Below, one piece after another: positions 22,263-32,009 of a DNA stretch of 64,000 nucleotides. The DNA lies in the NCBI GenBank assembly GCA_942159475.1, contig OW804098.1, positions 4,626,383-4,690,382 of the forward strand. The letters run 5' to 3'. Both the position numbers and the translations under genes were made by a program. Each line of letters begins with the position of its first letter. The stretch's first letter is position 1. Origin of the DNA: Sthenelais limicola. Taxonomy: Eukaryota; Annelida; Polychaeta; Phyllodocida; Sigalionidae. The notes beneath the pieces are model-generated. The model searched no databases, had not been told where the DNA came from, and saw only the letters and a list, made by a program, of their open reading frames with translations.

Positions 22263-23980
22263 GTAGAGAGATTTCACTGGAATAATAGTCTCCGTGTTCT
22301 TCCACCCTCCTCCCCCTGCAGAATGCTCTTCCATCCATCTCCCCATATCTGGTTGCCAAGCACATGTTTACCATGGTAACAAGGCCCCGGATTGGGTTGC
22401 TAGGGATGGCACCCCGGCGCATAGCTCTAGCCATTCCTACAATTTCCTTTATTTTTCTCTTTATTTTCCTCCTCTGGCAATTTTCCATGCGGTGAAATTC
22501 AAACCTTGCAATAATCGACTGAGGTTGATTCCTTTGTGCGCAACACTTTTTTATTTTCTGTGATTATTTTTGGCTCATATTTCGTTTATGTTTGGTGTGG
22601 AGTTGTGGGTGATTGGTTGGTGGAGAGACTCCAGGCAGGCAATATAGACAGGCCGACAACAAAATAATTTAGGAAATTACCTCCCATGAACTGAAAAAAA
22701 TGTCTATTTCATAACAATAGTTGTTTTAAACATGGGAAGTGTGCTTTTTGACAGTTCCGGGTTAGGAAAACCCGTTTTCCTGCTTTTATTTAATAAGCTT
22801 TTTTGTCAAAATATCCAAAAAAGTAAGATATGATTAAAAAAAATCAGGTATCTTTATTTCCGAGGAAAAGATATCGTGTATAAAGTAAAATGAACCCCAT
22901 TGAAAACGCTTGTAACATAGCTTTACTTTACCACTGAGAAGTCATTGAGATGGATCCCTATGCAGAGAATATTCCCTTAACATTTCATGAAAGAAGAGGA
23001 CCAAAGTTCATTTAAATTTTAGTTTAGTATATGGTATTATCTTTTTGATACTCTGAAAATTAGTGAAGTTACGATCTGGTCATACTCGACACCCTAGTAT
23101 AAGGGTGAGAGAGAAACACAATGTTAAAAGTGAATGTATCAGGTGATTTTGTCTGAGTTGGGATTATCTGACTGCCCCTTTTAATACTACATGTAAACGA
23201 TTTGTAGTACCTGATAGTACTGTACTGTACTTATGAACGATTTAAAACTTTGCTAGATGTAAAGTCGTACTGTACAGTTCGACTAATGACTCTTCAGTCT
23301 TTTCTCATACCTATATAATGTATTTTACCATATCCCTAAGTCATATAGTCTAGTCTTATTCTTACTCCTATATATTATTCTTACTCTTATATATTCTAAA
23401 TTACGGTAACAGCCGGAAGAAATGTACTCTTGGTAGTTCATAAAGGTATGTCGACCCTTTTGTCTGTTTTATATAATACTAGTTTGTACTCATTTGTACT
23501 CACCGACAAGACAAATAAAAAACATCTTATCTTATCTTATCTTATCTCTCAAAGTTCCTGGCCATGAAACTTATCTAGAAGCAACAGCATAGGTAAATGT
23601 GTTTTTGAATAAATGACAGCACTTCTTTTAGGCATTATTTTCATTAAAATAACCAAAGTTGCTTTGCATATAAGCAGCGCTGGTCCTAAAGTTGATAATA
23701 AATATTCATTGAATCATTATTTATTACCTGGCGATGAAAAGTGAGAAATAAATGAGTCAGCAAATATTGCCTTTCATCCAATGGTCGGCCATTACTGACC
23801 CTTGTGAAGAGATGAACAATTATATGCTAAATTGTCTCACATAACCTTTAACTGCTTCACCATAGGCTGGGTGGGTGAATAACACTCTGTATAGACATCA
23901 TCTTAGCAGCCTTTCATGCTGACATTTCTCCCTAATTAAACACATAATTATATATTTATACATATCACATACATAGAGAG
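22263..23980. other. no gene seen
   Basis: No supported exon is present. A (TTATC)n run at about 23525-23547 following AATAAAAAACA looks like the 3' tail of an old retroposon. Confidence 0.5.
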
Positions 23981-23990
23981 AATGGGACGA

Positions 23991-24053
23991 GCCGGCAATA
24001 ATCGAAAATTTATAGGACGAATCAAGTCCTATAAATTTTCGATTATTGCTGGC
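23991..24053. repeat. near-perfect hairpin, 28-bp arms
   Basis: The arms 23991-24018 and 24026-24053 are inverted copies with one mismatch around a 7-base loop, and weaker symmetry continues outward. It looks like a small foldback element. Confidence 0.75.
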
Positions 24054-24270
24054 AAGTTCCATTCTATATTTATTACATGTGCATAAAATATGATCATCAG
24101 ATATCACTGAAAAAGTATTAAAGAACTCTCAGAGAGCCCCAGCTGCCCCGCTGAGAGCACCGTCAGTAGGCTACAACGGTGAGCTGTCAGGACTGTGTGA
24201 TCATGCAGTGTTTACTTACTGACTTGGTTGAACTAAAACGTTCATATCGTAGCCATTTCTTGAGCTACAA

Positions 24271-24334
24271 TAATAAACCTTACATCATTTGATAGAGAAT
24301 TTAATTCTCTATTTAATGGTGTAAGGTTTATTAT
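24271..24334. repeat. palindromic element, about 32-bp arms
   Basis: ATAATAAACCTTACA at the left is mirrored by TGTAAGGTTTATTAT at the right around a GAGAATTAATTCTC centre, with few mismatches. It is a second foldback within 300 bp of the previous one. Confidence 0.7.
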
Positions 24335-24799
24335 GTATTTTTATAATCACAGGTGGATTACCGATCGCGGGGATCTCCGCGGAGACAGCGGAAGTGCTGA
24401 GTCAGAGCTATTTTTAGACAACTACATTTTTATAGGACACGTCCTATATGACTATTTTTATAGCACCCCACTTATAGCACCTCTCATATAGCATGCGCGT
24501 ATAATAAAGTGTCTTTATACTGTGCACTGGACACTGCAGAAATAAGCTGAAAGTGTCTAATCCTAATAACTCACATACATGGGGCCAGGTTTGTGGTAAT
24601 GTTGGAAATGAATCAGTCTGGAAATCACTTACTCTCCTCATTGAATTGAAAAATACTTTATTTGTGTGAGGTTATACAGGTACAAGTATGAAGGTTAGAC
24701 AAATAGGTGACCAGGCTTCTGGCTAAAACCCAGGTCTTCCAGCCGTCACCTCATAATAGAAAAGTCATCTATACTAACAGAGAGACTGGCTAAAGACAC

Positions 24800-25862
24800 A
24801 TATGAGTGCCCTGTGAGTGACCATGGGTTTGAGTGGCAGAGGTGGTGAGACAAGGCAGTAGTAGCCCTGTGAGTGACCATGGGTTGGAGTGACAGGTTGT
24901 GAGACAAGGCAGCAGTAGCCCTGTGAGTGACCATGGGTTGGAGTGGCAGAGGTAGTGAGACAAGGCAGTAGTAGCCCTGTGAGTGACCATGGGTTGGAGG
25001 GACAGAGGTAGTGAGACAAGGCAGTAGTAGCCCTGTGAGTGACCATGGGTTGGAGTAACAGAGGTAGTGAGACAAGGCAGTAGTAGCCCTGTGAGTGACC
25101 ATGGGTTGGAGGGACAGAGGTAGTGAGACAAGGCAGTAGTAGCCCTGTGAGTGACCATGGGTTGGAGGGACAGAGGTAGTGAGACAAGGCAGTAGTAGCC
25201 TTGTGAGTGACCATGGGTTGGAGTGACAGAGGTTGTGAGACAAGGCAGTAGTAGCCTTGTCAGTGACCATGGGTTGGAGGGACAGAGGTAGTGAGACAAG
25301 GCAGTAGTAGCCCTGTGAGTGACCATGGGTTGGAGTAACAGAGGTGGTGAGACAAGGCAGTAGTAGCCCTGTGAGTGACCATGGGTTGGAGTAACAGAGG
25401 TGGTGAGACAAGGCAGTAGTAGCCCTGTGAGTGACCATGGGTTGGAGGGACAGAGGTAGTGAGACAAGGCAGCAGTAGCCCTGTGAGTGACCATGGGTTG
25501 GAGTGACAGAGGTAGTGAGACAAGGCAGTAGTAGCCCTGTGAGTGACCATGGGTTGGAGTGACAGAGGTAGTGAGACAAGGCAGTAGTAGCCCTGTGAGT
25601 GACCATGGGTTGGAGGGACAGAGGTAGTGAGACATGGCAGTAGTAGCCCTGTGAGTGACCATGGGTTGGATGGACAGAGGTAGTGAGACAAGGCAGTAGT
25701 AGCCCTGTGAGTGACCATGGGTTGGAGTGACAGAGGTAGTGAGACAAGGCAGTAGTAGCCCTGTGAGTGACCATGGGTTGGATGGACAGAGGTAGTGAGA
25801 CAAGGCAGTAGTAGCCCTGTGAGTGACCATGGGTTGGAGGGACAGAGGTAGTGAGACATATA
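24800..25862. repeat. 56-bp minisatellite, about 19 copies
   Basis: The unit includes GTGAGTGACCATGGGTTGGA, GACAGAGGTAGTGAGACAAG and GCAGTAGTAGCC, spaced 56 bases. Because 56 is not a multiple of three and the minus strand lacks stops in every register, several overlapping ORFs of up to 374 codons appear. They cycle through one 56-residue peptide period and are not genes. Confidence 0.95.
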
Positions 25863-26055
25863 ATGGGCAAACTACCTATAATTAAGATACATGAAATACA
25901 TAAAATTCACTAAGATAATAGTGAACGCTGGAAACCACATAAAGGAGAGTCCATATCTGACCTCGCTTTGTGGGATGTAGCATGCTTATCTTATCTTAGC
26001 CTAGTTTACTGCATCTTTCATTCAACTATTAGCTGTATTTATTTAACTTCACTTC

Positions 26056-26365
26056 AGATAGGGGCCCTCTCTCCTCTCCCTCCCCTCTCTCTCTCTCCTC
26101 TCTCTCTCCTTTCTCTCTCTCTCCTCTCTCTCCCCTCTCTCTCTCTCCTCTCTCTCTCCCTCCTCTCTCCCCTCTCTCCTCCTTTCTCTCCACTCTCTCT
26201 ACTCTTTCCTTTCGCTCTCTCTCCTCTCTCTGTCCTATCTATCTCTCCTCCTCCTCCACCTCCTCCTCTTGCTCCTCCTCCTCCTCCTCCTCCTCCTCCT
26301 CCTCCTCCTCCTCAACCTGCTTTACCCCCTCCCCCTGGCCGCCCACCTTCCCCCCCCCCCCCCCA
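26056..26365. repeat. CT-rich tract with (CTC)n and poly-C
   Basis: The tract runs from (CT)n-like sequence into a pure (TCC)n run near 26270-26312 and a poly-C run near 26350. The open frames across it are low complexity. Confidence 0.9.
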
Positions 26366-26771
26366 GGTAGCCCACACTGATTGAGTGTGTAAATGTATAC
26401 AAGTGTAGTAATCCTCCTATGTACACTATTCACGCCTGACTTCACACCCTGCTGTATGGCTCTCACCCCTGGCTTATATATTATTTCTTTTCCTTTTATT
26501 ATTCAGGTTTGATTACCAGTTCTAGTTTGCTTACCTTGTCAGGCTGTTAGTATATTAGAAGCTGGCTCTATAGGACTATTTATGCAGTAGTAGTTTGGTG
26601 ATAAGAGATGAGATGCAATGATATGCATTAGTGCGGGGTAGAAGGGGTTAATGAAACAAAAAGAATTAAAGACTTATTCAAGTATAATTTAAGGCCTCAA
26701 GATCCCTATTTATAGGGAAAGGGTTCGTCCCTCCTCACTGGCCCAGGGACGAATATCTAGTGTAGTATAAT

Positions 26772-27018
26772 GTATATGGGGGAAGTTTCCTCAAAATGTA
26801 CTATTCGCCTTCACCAATCCTTTCAAATATCTCACATTTAATACAAAAATTAGCTTCAAAATACAGTTTAACATAAACGAACCGAATTTGTTAATCAATG
26901 CTATCCCAAATATACTCAGATATACCTAATAGTTATCAGTTTGCAGCCAAATTTAACAGCATTTACAAAATGTGTAGAGCTGCCAATGTACATTTTCTGG
27001 CAATCTGGCCCATATAAC
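26772..27018. mobile_element. MITE family A, copy 2 (degenerate)
   Basis: It aligns along its length with the copy at 21-267, including TTCACCAATCC and ATATACTCAGATATACC. Both terminal inverted repeats carry more changes. Confidence 0.6.
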
Positions 27019-27209
27019 TATGTTTACTCCCCCCCCCCAACCCCCGCCCGCCCCAGTAAAGGGACCTGTACTGTTGTACTATAGCAGATAAGGTGGTGCA
27101 TAGTGTATACATACAAGTGTATATTGATGTGCACTATTGAACTATCTCAAGTGATACTTCTTGTCAAGGGCCAACTATACATACACTCTACTCTTACTCT
27201 GTGTAGCTG

Positions 27210-28012
27210 GGGTACAAGAAGGGCAGAGGAGAGAAAGCGACAGAGGGAAGGGAGGGAGAGAAGAGGTGAACTAGGGAGGAGTGGCAGAGCAAATAGAAAG
27301 GGGGATACAAGGGAGAGGGAAGGAGGAGAAAGAGAGGAGGGAGGAAAGAGGTGTAGGAGGGACGAAAAAGAGATTGTGAGTGTGATAGAGAAGAAGGAGG
27401 GAGGAGGAGAGAGAAAGAAAGAGAAGAGAGAGAGGGAGGGAGGGGAGAGAGAAGGAGGAGAGAGAGAGGGAGGGAGACGAGAGAGGGGAGAGGAGAGAGA
27501 GAAGGGAGAGGGAGGAGAGAGAGAGGAGAGAGAGAGAGAGGAGGAGGAGAGAGAGAGGAGGAGGGAGGAGAGAAGGAGGAGAGAGAGAGGGGGAGGGAGG
27601 AGAGAGAGAGGGTGGAGGGGAGAGAGGGAAGGAGGAGGGAGGAGAGAGGGTGGAGGAGAGAGAGAGGGTGGAGGAGAGAGAGAGGGTGGAGGAGAGGGGA
27701 GAGGGAGGAGGAGGAGACTGAGTGTAGAAAGGGAAGAATGAGGAGAGGGAATGTGGAAGATTAGAGAATAGAGAGAAAGTAGGAAAAGAGAATATAGGAG
27801 TTTGTACATGAGACCTAAGTACGTCCACTCCCACCCAGCTGGCCCCGCCCCTGTCCCTCCCGCCGGCCCCTCCACAGTCCCTCCCCCTTACCCCAGTCCC
27901 TCCCCTACTCCCTTCCCCAGTCCCTCCCCTTCCCCCAGTCCCTCCCCCTTCCCCTCGTCCCTCCCCCTCTCCCCAGTCCCTCTCCTCGTCCCTCCCCCTC
28001 CTTTCAGTCCCC
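27210..28012. repeat. GA-rich then CCCT-rich low-complexity tract
   Basis: GAGA/GGAG runs fill 27210-27720, and CCCTCCCC-type runs fill about 27840-28012 up to the gap. The long open frames on both strands (212-350 codons) are simple-sequence artefacts, and one of them runs through Ns. Confidence 0.9.
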
Positions 28013-28212
28013 NNNNNNNNNNNNNNNNNNNNNNNNNNNNNNNNNNNNNNNNNNNNNNNNNNNNNNNNNNNNNNNNNNNNNNNNNNNNNNNNNNNNNNNN
28101 NNNNNNNNNNNNNNNNNNNNNNNNNNNNNNNNNNNNNNNNNNNNNNNNNNNNNNNNNNNNNNNNNNNNNNNNNNNNNNNNNNNNNNNNNNNNNNNNNNNN
28201 NNNNNNNNNNNN
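28013..28212. other. assembly gap, 200 N
   Basis: Exactly 200 undetermined bases sit between a CCCT-rich tract and a 46-bp minisatellite. The gap was probably caused by these repeats, and its real size is unknown. Confidence 0.98.
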
Positions 28213-29101
28213 CATGGTTCCCTCACACATGGGTTGTTTGACCAGGCAAGCCCCTGGCCATGGTTCCCTCACACATGAGTTGTTTGACCAGGCAAGCCCC
28301 TGGGCCATGGTTCCCTCACACAAGAGTTGTTTGACCGGGCAAGCCCCTGCCCATGGGTTCCCTCACACAAGAGTTGTTTGACCAGGCAAGCCCCTGGCCA
28401 TGGTTCCCTCACACATGAGTTGTTTGACCAGGCAAGCCCCTGGCCATGGTTCCCTCACACATGAGTTGTTTGACCAGGCAAGCCCCTGGGCATGGTTCCC
28501 TCACACATGAGTTGTTTGACCAGGCAAGCCCCTGGGCATGGTTCCCTCACACAAGAGTTGTTTGACCAGGCAAGCCCCTGGGCATGGTTCCCTCACACAT
28601 GGGTTGTGTGACCAGGCAAGCCCCTGGCCATGGTTCCCTCACACATGAGTTGTTTGACCAGGCAAGCCCCTGGGCATGGTTCCCTCACACATGAGTTGTT
28701 TGACCAGGCAAGCCCCTGGGCATGGTTCCCTCACACATGAGTTGTTTGACCAGGCAAGCCCCTGGCCATGGTTCCCTCACACATGAGTTGTTTGACCAGG
28801 CAAGCCCCTGGCCATGGTTCCCTCACACATGAGTTGTTTGACCAGGCAAGCCCCTGGGCATGGTTCCCTCACACATGGGTTGTTTGACCAGGCAAGCCCC
28901 TAGCCATGGTTCCCTCACACATGTTGTGTGACCAGGCAAGCCCCTGGCCATGGTTCCCTCACACATGGGTTGTTTGACCAGGCAAGCCCCTGGCCATGGT
29001 TCCCTCACACATGGGTTGTTTGACCAGGCAAGCCCCTAGCCATGGTTCCCTCACACATGTTGTGTGACCAGGCAAGCCCCTGGCCATGGTTCCCTCACAC
29101 A
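28213..29101. repeat. 46-bp minisatellite, about 19 copies, abutting the gap
   Basis: The unit includes CCATGGTTCCCTCACACATG, AGTTGTTTGACCAGG and CAAGCCCCTGG. Copies are nearly identical, and the array begins directly at the gap edge, so the true array is probably longer. Confidence 0.93.
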
Positions 29102-29215
29102 TAAAGTGATGCTCGCCATAGAGTTGGTAGCATTGAATAAATGGCCTCATACATCTCCCTCTAATTTACCCCTTCACCAATCCCATAATACAACACCTCT
29201 GGCATGCGACATGAC

Positions 29216-29580
29216 AACTGACCTATTGTATAATCACCATATACCATGACAACTGACCTATTGTATAATTACCTTATCTCTCCATATACCATGACAACTG
29301 ACCTATTGTATAATCACCATATACCATGACAACTGACCTATTGTATAATCTCTATATACCATGACAACTGACCTATTGTATAATCTCCATATACCATGAC
29401 AACTGACCTATTGTATAATCTCCATATACCATGACAACTGACCTATTGTATAATCTCTATATACCATGACAACTGACCTATTGTATAATCTCCATATACC
29501 ATGACAACTGACCTATTGTATAATCTCTATATACCATAACAACTGACCTATTGTATAATCTCCTTATACCTCAATCCATA
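29216..29580. repeat. 35-36-bp minisatellite, about 10 copies
   Basis: The unit is ATACCATGACAACTGACC followed by TATTGTATAATCTCCAT, with alternation between CTCCAT, CTCTAT and CACCAT. Confidence 0.9.
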
Positions 29581-29819
29581 TACCACAGCGCCACCTTTGA
29601 AGTTGACCTATATCTAGAGTCTCTCTGACCTCTACTGCCACCTAGCGTCCATTACTACAAACAGGCCTCCACTGCGCATGCCCAGAGGGCTAATTGATGG
29701 AATCTGTTGTCACTCATTGCCATGGCAACCCTGTCTGTTGTGCATCAATTGTCTCAGTTACTGCTAAAAAATTAGGAGGAAGGGATGGGTTTGGTGTCTA
29801 GGGTGGAGGGGTGGGAGTG

Positions 29820-30250
29820 GGGGGTTGAGGGGCGGAAAGAAAGGGAGAGAGAGGAGAGGATAGGAAGAGAGGAGGGGAGAGAGGGAGGGAAAGAGAGGAG
29901 AGAGAGAGAGAGGAGGGGAAAGAGGGAGTGAGAGAGAGGGAGAGGAGATAGAGGAGGGAGAGAGGATAGAGAGAGGAGACAATAGAGGGATAGGGAGAGA
30001 GGAGGCATTATTTATAGAGAGAGGGAGAGGAGAGAGTGATAGAGGGAGGGAGAGAGAGACGATAGAGAGAGAAGAGAGGATAAATAGAGAGGAGAGTGAT
30101 AGAGCGAGGGAAAGAGAGAGAGGAGACGATAGAGAGAGAAGAGAGGATAAGGAGAGGGACGGAGAGAAAGAGGAGATGATAGAGATAGAGGAGATGATAG
30201 AGAGAGAAGAGAGGATAAGGAGAGGGAGGGAGAGAGAGAGGGAGGGAGCA
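29820..30250. repeat. GA-rich tract
   Basis: GAGAGA/GATAGAG simple sequence. The 177-codon minus-strand frame and its shifted copies are artefacts. Confidence 0.9.
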
Positions 30251-30724
30251 ATGTGATGACACTGGACTAACACTGTGATGCGAGGTGAAATGTGCAAATT
30301 CTGATGGAGCCTATTATAGATTGACCTTCACCTTCCCATGTGGATTGGTAAAAAAAAGTTAACAAAAAATGGAAAACAAAAGCAAATATTTTCAAAGTCA
30401 GTTTTTGTTTGAAATCACTATTTTAAGCGGACATCTGAAGACTTCTTACCAAGGGACGTTTCATTGTTGTCTTATGTAAAATAGGATCTGCAATCATTCG
30501 ATTTGGGAGGAAAAAATGTTTATATGCTTTAGAATGAAAATTGAATTTAGTAAAACAATCAAACAATGTTGTAGTTTTGTGAGGGAGTTTCGCCCCGGGG
30601 GAGACATCAAAGAGACGGAGAGGAGGCAAGTGAAATTACACCCAAGCTGCCCTCAATTGGATGTGAAAAAGTGTTAACTTGAAGGACGCAGCATGAAAGG
30701 GAACGTTTTCATGGCTTTATACTC

Positions 30725-31365
30725 GCAGGGGTTTAGGGGGAGGGGAGGTAGAAGGGGGAGGTAGAAGGGGGAGGGGAGACACACACAGGGGTTTAGGGGG
30801 AGGGGAGTCATTGGGAGAGAAGAGGGGGAGGTAGAAGGGGGAGGGGAGACACACACAGGAAAGGGGGGAAAGAGAGGGGAGACACACACACAGGGGAGAA
30901 GGACAGAGGAGCAAGAGGGAGGAGAGAGAGGAGAGGCAGAGAGAGGGAGGAGAGAGGAGAGGCAGAGAGAGGAGCGAGCCAGAGAAGAGAGAGAGGAGAG
31001 GAGAGAGAAGACAGGGGAGAGAGAGGGAGATAAGAGAGGGAGAGCTAGAGGAGAAAGGGAGAGGGAGAAAAGGGGCCAGAAACCAGGGCTGTGGCAGAAG
31101 AGACAAAGAAACGCAGAGTAGCAAATGACAGGAGAACATGGAATTCATTAGCATAAATATGAAAAGGAGAGAGAAGGAGAAAGGGAGAGGATAGAGAGAG
31201 AGGGAGAGAGAGAGAGGGAGGGACAGAGAGGGGGAAGGAGAGAGGGAGGGAGGGAGAGAGAGAGGAGGAGAGAGAGAGGGAGGGACAGAGAGGGGGGAGA
31301 GGATAGAGAGAGGGAGGGAGAGAGAAGATAGAGAGAGGGGAGGGAAAGAGAGAGCAATGTGATGA
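30725..31365. repeat. GA/GGGA-rich tract
   Basis: GGGGGAGGGGAG and GAGAGAGG simple sequence with a short AT-containing interruption near 31135-31165. It ends with the same phrase as the 29820 tract (GCAATGTGATGACACTGGA), so the two tracts share an ancestor. Confidence 0.88.
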
Positions 31366-31565
31366 CACTGGAATAACACCAGATATTGGTATCTATATAT
31401 TAATAAAATGTTTGTCATTCCACTATGTTTTATGCACACTTTTCAAGAAGATTAGGTTTTATAAAGGGTTTAATATGGGTTAGAATTGCCTTATACAGGA
31501 GGCTACAGAACTACACAACCTGACCCCACTCTTCACCTTATGTGCTGAATCCCATGCTGGGTATG

Positions 31566-31772
31566 GTCCTGGGTAAGACCTTAAAGTGCCTGGTCCTGGG
31601 TAAGACCTTAAAGGGCCCTTCTGTCTCTTTTCTCTGTCTCTCTCTCCCTGCTTCTCTCTATCTCTATTTCCTGGGTATGATCATAAACTGCCTCCCTCTC
31701 AGCTCTCCCGCCCTTGATATAACACTTCAAAGTGTTGATAAGGGCGTAAAGCAACCAATCTCACTCACTTAG
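31566..31772. mobile_element. SINE-related repeat, copy 1
   Basis: The stretch contains CCTGGGTAAGACCTTAAAG, a CT-rich middle, CCCGCCCTTGATATAACAC and the tail AAGGGCGTAAAGCAACCAAT followed by (TCAC)n. The tail is shared with 38894-39079, 44424-44605 and the tRNA-headed copy at 59065-59240. Confidence 0.65.
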
Positions 31773-31927
31773 CATGGGTATTTACAATCATATCTAGAGA
31801 ATTTCCTTTCTTGCAGACTTCTTCTGGTTTAGCCCCCACCCTGCCATGCACAGAGTGGTCTGTATATAGGTCCTACAATATAATGTAGTATAACAATTAC
31901 TCACCCTGTCTTCCTCCTGTCTTTCAG

Positions 31928-32009
31928 TATAACGCGGACGTTCGCCTCAGGTAAAACAGAGAAGATGGTCATGCAGTGCCTCAAGGACCTCGGCTTCGCC
32001 AGTGGCAAG
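31928..32009 (+). CDS. PLCB4-like: PLC-beta exon a (PH/EF boundary)
   Basis: The acceptor is CTGTCTTTCAG and the donor GTCAGT. After one base completing a split serine codon it reads [20 protein letters not shown] and LGFASGK, the classic join between the PH domain and first EF hand of PLCB4-type enzymes. It ends in phase 0. Confidence 0.93.

Noticed and set aside
24746..25870. Several overlapping minus-strand ORFs up to 374 codons
   Set aside because: They are one 56-bp tandem repeat read in three registers; the peptide is periodic and no splice or start context supports a gene.
27147..28323. 212- to 350-codon ORFs on both strands
   Set aside because: GA- and CCCT-rich simple sequence, one of them reading through Ns; there is no protein complexity.
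29764..31439. Ser/Leu-rich minus-strand ORFs
   Set aside because: Low-complexity GA tracts; the shifted frames are equally open.
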